From Persicitalea jodogahamensis (GTDB lineage: Bacteria; Bacteroidota; Bacteroidia; Cytophagales; Spirosomataceae): a stretch of DNA of 64,000 bases. Every line of letters starts with the position of its first letter. Position 1 is the first letter of the stretch. Under the pieces are notes generated by a model that made no database searches, was not told where the DNA came from, and saw only the letters and a program-made list of their open reading frames with translations. Below are positions 26,495 through 34,681 of this stretch, in pieces. Location: contig NZ_BMXF01000006.1 in NCBI RefSeq assembly GCF_014651615.1, forward strand, positions 124,001 to 188,000, in the 5' to 3' direction. A program made the position numbers and the translations under genes.

Positions 26495-26938
26495 ATGAAA
26501 CGTACTGTTCTCTGCTCCATACTCGCTTTCTCGTTGCTCTCCTTCGCACCGGCGGCCAATCCCGTCAAACTTACCTGGGAAACGCTGCGGGACGTTACCT
26601 TCAAGAAAAAATGGTATCCCGACGAGGCGGTGTATATGCTCTACCCGACCTTCGGTCCCGCGGTGCAAAAGGTGAAAGGGAAGGAGGTGAGTATTACGGG
26701 CTATATTCTACCCATTGACCTCGATGCCAATATGTACGTACTGTCGGCCTTTCCTTACAGTGCGTGTTTCTTCTGCGGCGGCGCGGGACCGGAGTCGGTC
26801 ATGGCCCTAAAGTTCAAGAAAAATCCCCGCAAGTTCAAGACCGACGAGCGGCTGACGTTTAAGGGTACTTTGGCTTTAAATGCAGACGATATTTACCAGA
26901 TGAACTACGTGCTGGAAAACGCGGAAGTGGCGGATTGA
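26495..26938 (+). CDS. DUF3299 periplasmic protein
   Basis: 147 residues. Signal peptide (MKRTVLCSILAFSLLSFAPA), then a small domain with GYILPIDLDANMYVLSAFPYSACFFCGGAGPES, the hallmark CxxC segment of DUF3299. The pair of cysteines suggests a metal or redox role. In other bacteria this family often lies with an FtsX-type ABC transporter linked to zinc, and the same arrangement is seen here. It has its own promoter (26389-26421) and a strong terminator at its end. A metal-binding or insertion role is likely but not shown. Confidence 0.83.
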   Translation: MKRTVLCSILAFSLLSFAPAANPVKLTWETLRDVTFKKKWYPDEAVYMLYPTFGPAVQKVKGKEVSITGYILPIDLDANMYVLSAFPYSACFFCGGAGPESVMALKFKKNPRKFKTDERLTFKGTLALNADDIYQMNYVLENAEVAD

Positions 26939-26960
26939 AGCAACGAAATTTATGCATGGT

Positions 26961-26996
26961 AAAACCTCCTGATCCTAGTCGAGATCAGGAGGTTTT
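26961..26996 (+). terminator. Terminator after the DUF3299 gene
   Basis: AAAACCTCCTGATC pairs perfectly with GATCAGGAGGTTTT (14 pairs, 8-base loop), with A and T ends. Confidence 0.88.
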
Positions 26997-27053
26997 ATTG
27001 TATTCCCGCTTTCATAATTGATACAGATTTCAAAACCCACCCAATATTTTATC

Positions 27054-29024
27054 ATGTTAAAGAAAACGATTATTCCAATTTTTTTCCTGCTCCTTACCAC
27101 TACCCTTGCCACGGCTCAACTCAAAGTGGCCCGCATCTTCGGCGACCACATGGTGCTGCAGCGCGAGAAGCCGGTTCAAGTCTGGGGTTGGGCAGATAAG
27201 GGCGATAAAGTTGAACTAACCTTCAACCAGCAGAAAGCCACCGCCAAAGCCGACGCCAACGGCAAGTGGATGGCCGAACTGCCCGCCATGCCTGCGGGTG
27301 GTCCCTACGAGCTGGTGGTAAAGACCAGGAAGGACGAAGTGAAGCTGACGGATATTCTGGTCGGAGAAGTTTGGCTGCTGTCGGGGCAGTCGAACATGGA
27401 GTGGCGGGTAAAGAACTCCGATAGTGCGAAAGTCGAGATCGCACGGGCCAACTACCCCAACATACGGCACTTTGAGGTGGCACACGAACTGGCCTTTACG
27501 CCCGAAAAAGACCTGAACTCAGGTGACTGGAAAATTGCTTCTCCCGCCACGGTGGGCGATTTCTCGGCGGTGGGGTACTTTTTTGCGCGGGACCTTGTCC
27601 AACAGCTGGGCGTTCCGGTGGGCCTGGTGCATTCATCCTGGGGCGGCTCACAGATCGAAGGCTGGATTAGCGAAAAAGCCATGCGCGAGTCGGATGTCTT
27701 GAACTATTACCCCGAAACGATGGCGCGTAGTTGGGACGATGATGCCAAAAAGCAGGAAAAAAAGCTAATTACTCAGGCCTATGGATCGGCTGATTTCGAT
27801 CCGCAATCAGTGGATGAGAGCAAGTACCTTTCCCCTGACTACGACTTCAATCAGTGGAAAATACAAGTAAATCCTCAGGGCCAATGGGTGTGGCAGGGGA
27901 TTGGTGGCTACCGGGGTACGGCCTTCATCGAGCGTACCGTAGAAATCCCCGCCGAAATGGCCAATACTGAAACTACCCTGCACTTCGGGCGCAATACCGG
28001 CGACCTTATATTTTACATCAATGGCAAAAAAGTTTTTGAGGGAAGTACCCAGGATGCCATTGCGCTGAAACTCCCGGCGGGAACCTGGAGGTCGGGCAAA
28101 AATGCCCTGCTAGTGAAACTTGGCCCAATGCGCGAACCCGCTTATTTCGGGATGGGGTTCATGGGTAGCCCGGCTGATTTCTCTGTAAAGGGAGCGGGCC
28201 AAAGCCTCCCGTTGGTGGATGAACGCTGGAAAATGGTCCCGTCATTGAAGTCACCGCGTACCTACGATCATTTTATGAATAACGTCGGCACCACGATCTA
28301 CAATGCCATGATCGCCCCGCTCATTCCCTATACTATCGCCGGAGCGCTATGGTACCAGGGCGAGACCAACGCCGGACGGGCCTACCAATACCGCAAGTCG
28401 TTTCCGCTGCTGATCGAAAGCTGGCGCAAGGATTGGGGCTACGATTTTCCGTTTTTGTTCGTGCAACTTGCCACTTACGGGCCGTTCCAGAATAGTAACG
28501 AAGGCAGCGACTGGGCCGAACTGCGCGAAGCCCAAACGATGACGCTCAGCCTGCCCAAGACGGGCATGGCCGTCACGACCGACATCGGTAATCCCGACAA
28601 TATTCACCCTACCAACAAGCAGGACGTCGGCCACCGCCTCGCGCTGGCGGCCATGAAGATTGCTTATGGCAAGGATGATATCGTTTTTAGCGGTCCGACT
28701 TTAAAGGAGGTACAATTTAGCGGCCAGAAAGCAATCATCTCTTTCGACCACGTCGGCGGCGGTTTGATGGTGAAGGAAAAGTACGGCTACCTCAAAGGCT
28801 TCGAAATCGCCGGGCGCGATCATACGTTTTACTATGCTCCCGCCCGCATCGAGGGCGATAAGGTAGTCGTGTCGCATCCCGATGTGCCGGAACCCGTCGC
28901 TGTGCGCTACGGCTGGGCCAATTCTCCTATCGACAACAACCTGTTCAATGCCGAAGGATTGCCCGCAGTGCCGTTTCGGACGGACGACTGGAAAGGAAAA
29001 ACAGAAGGAGGGAAGTTTCAGTAA
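27054..29024 (+). CDS. Sialate O-acetylesterase-like esterase (SASA family)
   Basis: 656 residues from the ATG at 27054 (MLKKTIIPIFFLLLTTTLATAQ, a signal peptide); the ATG/ATA-type start upstream at 27018 would add an unlikely extension. The fold starts with an Ig-like domain, followed by the esterase domain with the catalytic serine block LLSGQSNMEW, a jelly-roll insert (residues about 270-390), ALWYQGETNA and the final ITDIGNPDNIHP-like His block (TDIGNPDNIHPTNKQDVGH). Such enzymes remove acetyl groups from sialic acids or plant polysaccharides in the periplasm. A second, smaller SASA lipoprotein occurs at 42787. The stop lies ten bases before the convergent PorZ-like gene. Confidence 0.9.
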   Translation: MLKKTIIPIFFLLLTTTLATAQLKVARIFGDHMVLQREKPVQVWGWADKGDKVELTFNQQKATAKADANGKWMAELPAMPAGGPYELVVKTRKDEVKLTDILVGEVWLLSGQSNMEWRVKNSDSAKVEIARANYPNIRHFEVAHELAFTPEKDLNSGDWKIASPATVGDFSAVGYFFARDLVQQLGVPVGLVHSSWGGSQIEGWISEKAMRESDVLNYYPETMARSWDDDAKKQEKKLITQAYGSADFDPQSVDESKYLSPDYDFNQWKIQVNPQGQWVWQGIGGYRGTAFIERTVEIPAEMANTETTLHFGRNTGDLIFYINGKKVFEGSTQDAIALKLPAGTWRSGKNALLVKLGPMREPAYFGMGFMGSPADFSVKGAGQSLPLVDERWKMVPSLKSPRTYDHFMNNVGTTIYNAMIAPLIPYTIAGALWYQGETNAGRAYQYRKSFPLLIESWRKDWGYDFPFLFVQLATYGPFQNSNEGSDWAELREAQTMTLSLPKTGMAVTTDIGNPDNIHPTNKQDVGHRLALAAMKIAYGKDDIVFSGPTLKEVQFSGQKAIISFDHVGGGLMVKEKYGYLKGFEIAGRDHTFYYAPARIEGDKVVVSHPDVPEPVAVRYGWANSPIDNNLFNAEGLPAVPFRTDDWKGKTEGGKFQ

Positions 29025-29033
29025 GGCGTGAAT

Positions 29034-30902
29034 TCACTCCACAACTGCCAACTTCCCCGCTACGCTCTCTGAGCCATCGGGCGAGATCAGAAGTACCAGG
29101 TAAATACCGCCTTTGGCGCGGCGCCCGGTGTAATCCAGCAAATTCCAGCTGGCCGTGCCGCCCTGAGAGCGGGCTTCGAACACCAACCTTCCGGCCAGAT
29201 CGGTGATTTTTACCACTGTTTCGTCCCGCAAGCCTTTAACGCCGACTACGCCCGCGTAACCGGGTCGCACGGGGTTGGGAAAAATCGTGATTTCCTGCAA
29301 GGTAGTACTGGGAGCCGTGGCATCGGAGCGGTAGGAAACCATCCCGTTGGGCGTGTCGACGTAGAGTCGCCCGGTGGCCTCGTCAAATTGCAGAGCCAAA
29401 ATATTATCGGCAGGCAGCGGGCTATCGGCGGCGGTGAATTGCCGGATGAGTTGGGTGCCGTCGGGGCTAAAAAGGTACAGACCACTGCGCGTTCCTACCC
29501 ACTTGCGGTTGCCCGGCTCGGTAACGATAGCCGTGCTGAATGCGTCGCGCAGCAAACGCCTCTGACCAAATAGCGGAAACACCGCGTTGACCGCTCCGCC
29601 CGAAAGAAGATCACTCTCCGGCACAAAGTACCCCACGCCCTGGTCGGCGGCGAACCAAACGAGACCATTGCGGTCCAGCGACAAACTATTGACGCGGGAG
29701 GAGGGCAGCCCACCGTTGTTGGGCGAAGTTGACAAGTACCTTTGTTGTTGGGTCGTTGGATTTTTTACCAAAATGCCGCCTCCCAAAGTATTTGGCAGCC
29801 GAATCCACTGCAACCCATTTCGATCCACGACGACGGAGTCGGTACGGTTGTTGATGGTAGTATCTCCGACGGTGGATGCCGCCGCCACGGGGCTATACGA
29901 TTGGTAACTACCCGTGAAATTACTGACCAAACCACTTTGGCTATCGGCTACCCACAGATTACTGGCCGCATCCAGAATGGCCTCCTGCGGCGCGACCAGC
30001 AGAGGATCGCGGAAGCCGGTAGCCTGGTCCTGCGGGCTGAGCGTCACGACGCGGTTGTCGAGCGCGGTCACGAGGCGGTCGTTCACGACACGGAATTGAA
30101 AGCGCTGGCTGGTGGCAGGATAAACGATTTGCCAGGCGTCTATTTCTTTTTCTTTGCGGAATATTCCCTGGCCGGGTATTCCCGCGTACAGTTTTTCCTG
30201 CAAAACAGCGATGGACGTAAGGACGGCAGGCGCGGGTACTTTCTGCCAATTGCCGTAAAACTGGCGGTTGACGTTTTCGCTCAGGGAAGCCCGCAGAATT
30301 CCCTGTGAACTGAGCGCGAATAGGCTATCGCGGGAAAAGGCGACACCAAAAACGGCCACTTCCGAACCGCCTGGTCCGATGTTGCGGTACGTTTCGCGGA
30401 CCTCGCGCTGGAATGGATCGAGCACCACCACGCCGAAGGCAGTGCTGACATAGGCCAGATTTTGCCGAAAGGTAGTTTGGTAACTGCGGCGGTTGGCCGG
30501 GAGGTTTGGAGCATCACGCAGGATCGGCCATTCGCTGGTATTTAGTACCTTGGCGTTCTCATCAAGTTCGACAAGGTCTATATTGCCGTTGCGGTAGCTC
30601 AACAGTAGTAGTCGGCTGGCTGGCTCGTAGGCCAGGCTGCTGATACCCGTGTCGTGAAGTCCGTTGATTTTTGAATAAATAAAAGTGCTGTCGTCTGACG
30701 GCCGGTAGCTGAACAGGCCGTTGTAGGTAGCACAGAAGAAGCGGTCCTGTACTTGTACGATGTGCCGGGCCGAGCGGTAGTTGAAGTGTGTCTGCCAGCC
30801 ACCTAGCGGAACGTCGCCCGGCGGAATTTTCTGGGCCACCGTGTTACTATTCCTGAAAAAAAGCAGCGCAAAAAGCAGTAGCAAACCAGAAATTCTCCTC
30901 AT
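29034..30902 (-). CDS. porZ: PorZ-like type IX secretion protein with C-terminal sorting domain
   Basis: 622 residues. Signal peptide to about 23, then the typical PorZ opening VPLGGWQTHFNYRSARHIVQVQ and a two-component-regulator-type beta-propeller (FSYRPSDDSTFIYSKINGLHDTGISSLAY, then GLPSSRVNSLSLDRNGLVWFA and LYLFSPDGTQLI). The last 85 residues are a type A sorting domain: IFPNPVRPGY, VVKITDLAGRLVFEA, GGIYLVLLIS and a final KLAVVE. In Porphyromonas PorZ is part of the type IX secretion attachment complex that adds anionic LPS to cargo. This copy is shorter than that protein (about 776 residues). It is divergent from the YwqK-like gene. Confidence 0.78.
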   Translation of the reverse strand: MRRISGLLLLFALLFFRNSNTVAQKIPPGDVPLGGWQTHFNYRSARHIVQVQDRFFCATYNGLFSYRPSDDSTFIYSKINGLHDTGISSLAYEPASRLLLLSYRNGNIDLVELDENAKVLNTSEWPILRDAPNLPANRRSYQTTFRQNLAYVSTAFGVVVLDPFQREVRETYRNIGPGGSEVAVFGVAFSRDSLFALSSQGILRASLSENVNRQFYGNWQKVPAPAVLTSIAVLQEKLYAGIPGQGIFRKEKEIDAWQIVYPATSQRFQFRVVNDRLVTALDNRVVTLSPQDQATGFRDPLLVAPQEAILDAASNLWVADSQSGLVSNFTGSYQSYSPVAAASTVGDTTINNRTDSVVVDRNGLQWIRLPNTLGGGILVKNPTTQQQRYLSTSPNNGGLPSSRVNSLSLDRNGLVWFAADQGVGYFVPESDLLSGGAVNAVFPLFGQRRLLRDAFSTAIVTEPGNRKWVGTRSGLYLFSPDGTQLIRQFTAADSPLPADNILALQFDEATGRLYVDTPNGMVSYRSDATAPSTTLQEITIFPNPVRPGYAGVVGVKGLRDETVVKITDLAGRLVFEARSQGGTASWNLLDYTGRRAKGGIYLVLLISPDGSESVAGKLAVVE

Positions 30903-30980
30903 AAATCAATAACGAACGGCGGTTTTCGTTACCTAAATTGGCAACGATCAGTTAGAGAGAACGCCAAAAAGAATAAAAAC

Positions 30981-32018
30981 ATGATACAAAGGGCGGCCTT
31001 CGGGTTGGGTATTTTGTGGATCGCGCTCATGTCACCGGCCTGGGCGCAAACCGATACGAAAAACAAATCGGCTGGGGGGCGTACCGCCAAAGACCGGGTG
31101 CAGAACGCGCAGTCGAAGGCGGATTCGCTACGGGCCAAATTACAAAAATCCACCGGACTCGATGTGTCCGGACTGGACCCCTCGGCCAGTGTGTCGCTGC
31201 CCGGCGGAAAGGGAAAGTCGGAAAGCCTCTCCAAATTACTGGGCGAAACCATCCCTGATCTTGGTCTGAAAGCCAAGGAATTCAAGAGCCGGCGCTCCGA
31301 ACGCCGCCGTAAAGCCAAAAAAGGTCGCCTGGCTCGGGTACAATATGAAGGTATCCCGATGCAAAAAGTACTGGTGAAGTACGGCAGCGGTGACCGCGCC
31401 CGCATCGAGGAGTTTCACGTGCTGAAAGCGTACGAACCTATTAGTCCTTACGCGCCGTACAATCGCTGGTACGATTTGAAAAAGAAGCAGTTGAGCTCGT
31501 CGGTTATCAAGGATAAAGAGAAGTCTCTGCCGTTGCACGGGCCGTATAAGCGCTACGTGGCGGGCGACTTGATCGAAGAGGGGTTTTATTACAAAGGTAC
31601 CAAGGATGGGCGCTGGGTGACCTACGATGCCAATTACGACCTTGTGGACAAATCGCACTGGTACCGGGGGTTCCCGGCGGAGTCGCGGATTACCTACTAC
31701 GATTCCGCGCACACCAAGATCAAGGAAGTCGTTCCCGTGCAGTTTGAGGAAATTGATGGTGATTATCTTTCATTTTATGACGAGGGGCAGCTAATGCAAA
31801 AAGGCAAGTACGACGGCGGCGTAAAAGTGGGCCGCTGGGTGGAGTACTACCAATACCGCCGAGCCCGTAAAAAGGAAATTCAATACCGCAAGAGCCGCTG
31901 GGACGAGGACTTCGAGCCGTTCGTACTACGCGAGTGGGACGAAAAAAATAAGCTCATTTTTGATAGCAGCAAAGACCCCCGCGCCACCGCCGAGGTGGAC
32001 GATGACGATCCAAAATGA
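30981..32018 (+). CDS. MORN/YwqK-like repeat protein, exported
   Basis: 345 residues. Signal peptide (MIQRAAFGLGILWIALMSPAWAQ), then a low-complexity stretch rich in Lys, Ser and Arg (about 25-115). The rest is a set of short beta repeats such as GPYKRYVAGDLIEEGFYYKGTKDGRWVTY and LMQKGKYDGGVKVGRWVEYY, which resemble the repeats of the YwqK/MORN group. Despite the family's common name as an antitoxin, nothing nearby suggests a toxin-antitoxin system; a periplasmic or surface structural role is more likely. It is divergent from porZ over only 78 bases. Confidence 0.7.
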   Translation: MIQRAAFGLGILWIALMSPAWAQTDTKNKSAGGRTAKDRVQNAQSKADSLRAKLQKSTGLDVSGLDPSASVSLPGGKGKSESLSKLLGETIPDLGLKAKEFKSRRSERRRKAKKGRLARVQYEGIPMQKVLVKYGSGDRARIEEFHVLKAYEPISPYAPYNRWYDLKKKQLSSSVIKDKEKSLPLHGPYKRYVAGDLIEEGFYYKGTKDGRWVTYDANYDLVDKSHWYRGFPAESRITYYDSAHTKIKEVVPVQFEEIDGDYLSFYDEGQLMQKGKYDGGVKVGRWVEYYQYRRARKKEIQYRKSRWDEDFEPFVLREWDEKNKLIFDSSKDPRATAEVDDDDPK

Positions 32019-32080
32019 TCGTTCTCTTGGAATCTTTCCTAATTTTGGCGTCGATTTTCCCTGTTCGCTGACGCCCATCC

Positions 32081-33784
32081 ATGACCTTTCTCCGTTCATT
32101 CATTACTTTTCTGCAAAAAAACACCTGGCTGGCGGCATTGCTGTGTGCGCTGCCGGTTTTTGTCTACGGCCTTGTTTTTTCGCAAATCGCCCTCAATGTC
32201 AACTACGTCGCTTTTGACGATATCCTGATTCTGGGCATAATCCCCGGTTTTGAGGATGCTTCCTGGCTCGAACGCTGGCAACGACTTACTGATCCTTTTC
32301 CCGAGCACCGCCTGATTTTTTCCCGCTCGCTCGTGCTGCTTTCCTACTATGTTTTCGGCAAAGTGAACCTGGTCAGCCTGATGGTCATCGGTAATCTGTG
32401 CTGGGCGGGCTGCGCGGCGGTTTTCTACGCCGTCTTCCGCAGGCTGCGGCTATCGCTCTGGTACTTTGTCCCAATTGTCTGGCTCTGGTTTACCATTCAC
32501 TCCTTCGAAAACATGTTCTGGGGTGTGAGTTCGCTTTGCAATTTCGGTCTATTGTTGTTCGCGATGCTGGCTTTTTACTTCGCTACGCATCGGCCCCGCC
32601 AGCTTTGGGCTTCGTGGCTTTTTGCCTTGGCGGCTACCTATACCTATGGAAACGGCATCGCCGTGTTTCCCGTTATTATTTTTTTACTTTGGGTAACCGG
32701 GCGGCGACGCGAATTTTTCCTCACGGCGGGCGTGGCGCTGCTGGTCGGATATGTCTACTTTCTGGGCTTTCCCCAGAAAACCGATAGCCTCGATTTTTCC
32801 GATTTCCAGCAAGTGAAAGAGGGACTGGCGGGATTTTTTGGCTTCATCGGCTCCATTGCCGCGCTGGATGCTTACACTACCGACCCCGTACCATTGGGGC
32901 TGGCCGTGGTAGCGGGCATAGCAATCGTCGGGTTATTTCTATGGTTATTTCGCCGGGATATTTTGCCCCTATTCCGCTCGGTGCTGGGGAAGCCGCTGAT
33001 ACTTAGCCCGGCCGGGCAGTTTGCCCTAATCCTGATGGTGTTCGTGGCGATCACGTCCTTTGCCGTTATTTACAAGCGCATTCCGCTGGGAGGCTTCGAA
33101 TCTTTGTTTAAAGGCCGCTACCGCATGTACACCGCACTGGCGCTGGTGTCGTTGCATTTTGGCGCCTTGGCATGGCTGGTACCGTCAAGGCGCCGTCGCT
33201 GGGGACTGGTGGCTGTGCCTTTGGGGATTTTCTTGAACCTAGCAATTCTTTACGCCAATTTTGCCGGGGCCGTGAACAACCGCCGAACAGCCATCGTGCA
33301 GGAATTCAATGCCCGCTACAACACCGATTGGCTGGGAGTACGCATGTTCGACATGGATCAGGCGCATTACGAGAAAATCCGGGCCTATTACCAGTCCGCC
33401 GACCCGCTGGCCGAGGGATGGAATCCTAACGCTGCCACCGACCAGCTTGCCTGTGCGGGCGATTACGCGCTGGACAGCTTGTTTCCTCACAGTGATGAAA
33501 TCCACGTGTACAATTCCAAAGAGTTCATCGACGCCGAGCGCGACTATACCGACGGCCCTTACCTTTTGCTCAAATCAGATAGCCACGTGTACGCCTCGCC
33601 GCCCAATCAGCACGCGCTGCCCTTCGATACCTTCCTGAACATGCAGAGGTACTTTTCACGGGGCTTCGAAGGATCGTTTCATCAGGCCAACGTCGAACCA
33701 GGCAGGTACCGGGTTTACGTGTTGATTCGTAAAAACGGCAGGAACGCGATCTATTGTACGGGGCGGGAGTGGGAGGAAAAGTAA
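32081..33784 (+). CDS. Polytopic membrane protein, possibly GT-C-like
   Basis: 567 residues. About ten hydrophobic segments from residue 20 to 390, then a soluble C-terminal tail of about 170 residues. The first external loop contains VNYVAFDDILILG, with acidic residues in a place reminiscent of GT-C glycosyltransferases, but no family is recognised with confidence. The tail (from INxRRTAIVQEFNARYN on) has no known domain I can name. Function is unknown; lipid-linked sugar transfer is one guess. It starts 63 bases after the YwqK-like gene. Confidence 0.6.
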   Translation: MTFLRSFITFLQKNTWLAALLCALPVFVYGLVFSQIALNVNYVAFDDILILGIIPGFEDASWLERWQRLTDPFPEHRLIFSRSLVLLSYYVFGKVNLVSLMVIGNLCWAGCAAVFYAVFRRLRLSLWYFVPIVWLWFTIHSFENMFWGVSSLCNFGLLLFAMLAFYFATHRPRQLWASWLFALAATYTYGNGIAVFPVIIFLLWVTGRRREFFLTAGVALLVGYVYFLGFPQKTDSLDFSDFQQVKEGLAGFFGFIGSIAALDAYTTDPVPLGLAVVAGIAIVGLFLWLFRRDILPLFRSVLGKPLILSPAGQFALILMVFVAITSFAVIYKRIPLGGFESLFKGRYRMYTALALVSLHFGALAWLVPSRRRRWGLVAVPLGIFLNLAILYANFAGAVNNRRTAIVQEFNARYNTDWLGVRMFDMDQAHYEKIRAYYQSADPLAEGWNPNAATDQLACAGDYALDSLFPHSDEIHVYNSKEFIDAERDYTDGPYLLLKSDSHVYASPPNQHALPFDTFLNMQRYFSRGFEGSFHQANVEPGRYRVYVLIRKNGRNAIYCTGREWEEK

Positions 33785-33909
33785 ACTTGGAGTGGAACGC
33801 CGTCGGCGTTATTTGTGGTAGTTTTGTTGACCGATGACAACCTTGCCCTTTAAATTGAAGTTTTTGATCCAGAAACTGACCATATAGCACCGATAGCCGC
33901 CCGCCCACC

Positions 33910-34449
33910 ATGTACCTCTACGTCAAATCTCTTCATATCATTTTCATCGTGAGCTGGTTTGCGGGGTTGTTTTATATCCCGCGCCTCTTTGTGTACCATA
34001 CCGAGGCCAACGAGCGGCCCGAGGAAGAGCGCCGGATTCTGTTCCGGCAGTTTGTCAAGATGGAAGGGCTTCTGTTTCGCGCCATTATGGTGCCGGCGAT
34101 GTGGCTTACGCTGGCTACGGGCTTTACGATGCTGTACCTGAGTCCGGCCTGGCTGAGCCAGGGCTGGATGCAGATTAAACTTGGTTTCGTGGCCGGGCTG
34201 CTTGTTTACCATTTTGGTGCCCGCAAATTGCTTTACGAATTGAAAGCCGAACGATTCCGGTTCTCTTCTTTTCAACTCAGGTTATGGAATGAAGTGGCGA
34301 CGGTATTTCTGTTCGCCATCGTCTTCCTGGTCGTGCTGAAAAGTGCGGTGCAGTGGATTTGGGGCGTTGTAGGTCTGCTGATTTTTGCAGTAGTAATTAT
34401 GGGAGCGGTGCGGATGGCAAAAAAGGCGCGTGAGAAGAAGTCTGTTTAG
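33910..34449 (+). CDS. hemJ: Protoporphyrinogen IX oxidase HemJ (CopD family)
   Basis: 179 residues with four membrane helices. The start MYLYVKSLHIIFIVSWFAGLFYIPRLFVYH carries the conserved histidines of HemJ, and a second conserved block is LGFVAGLLVYHFGARKLL. HemJ oxidises protoporphyrinogen IX to protoporphyrin IX, the penultimate haem-synthesis step, in the inner membrane. No other hem gene is adjacent. The gene ends ahead of the convergent tRNA-Leu gene. About 125 bases separate it from the preceding gene. Confidence 0.88.
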   Translation: MYLYVKSLHIIFIVSWFAGLFYIPRLFVYHTEANERPEEERRILFRQFVKMEGLLFRAIMVPAMWLTLATGFTMLYLSPAWLSQGWMQIKLGFVAGLLVYHFGARKLLYELKAERFRFSSFQLRLWNEVATVFLFAIVFLVVLKSAVQWIWGVVGLLIFAVVIMGAVRMAKKAREKKSV

Positions 34450-34506
34450 TCGCTGTTAGCTTTTTTGCTGGCGCATAAATTACGGTCAGGCTGGCCGTAC
34501 CACACA

Positions 34507-34536
34507 AAAAAGCCTTCGCATTTGCGAAGGCTTTTT
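34507..34536. terminator. Terminator between hemJ and tRNA-Leu
   Basis: AAAAAGCCTTCGCA-TT-TGCGAAGGCTTTTT: 14 complementary positions (the innermost cannot close over a 2-base loop). Flanking A/T tracts serve both the convergent hemJ gene and the tRNA gene. Confidence 0.88.
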
Positions 34537-34548
34537 GCATTTGAAATG

Positions 34549-34630
34549 TGACGGAGGCGAGACTCGAACTCGCATGCTGTTAGGCACACGCCTCTGAAAC
34601 GTGCGTGTCTACCAATTCCACCACTCCGCC
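34549..34630 (-). tRNA. tRNA-Leu (CAG)
   Basis: Reverse strand folds as a class II tRNA: acceptor GGCGGAG/CTCCGTC with one G-T pair, anticodon stem CACGT/GCGTG around TTCAGAG (anticodon CAG), long variable arm TGC-CTAACA-GCA, and T arm GCGAG-TTCGAGT-CTCGC. Discriminator A. CCA not encoded. Confidence 0.95.
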
Positions 34631-34641
34631 AGATTGGGCCA

Positions 34642-34673
34642 CAAAGATAGGTGGATGCAAATGAAATCTGCAA
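34642..34673 (-). promoter_or_regulatory. Promoter of tRNA-Leu
   Basis: On the minus strand TATCTTTG (34649-34642) is an exact -7 box, with TTG at 34673-34671 and a 21-base spacer. Confidence 0.65.
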
Positions 34674-34681
34674 GCGTTTTT

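Noticed and set aside
30981-32018. Toxin-antitoxin system suggested by the YwqK label
   Set aside because: The protein is exported and has no toxin gene beside it; the name comes from repeat similarity only.
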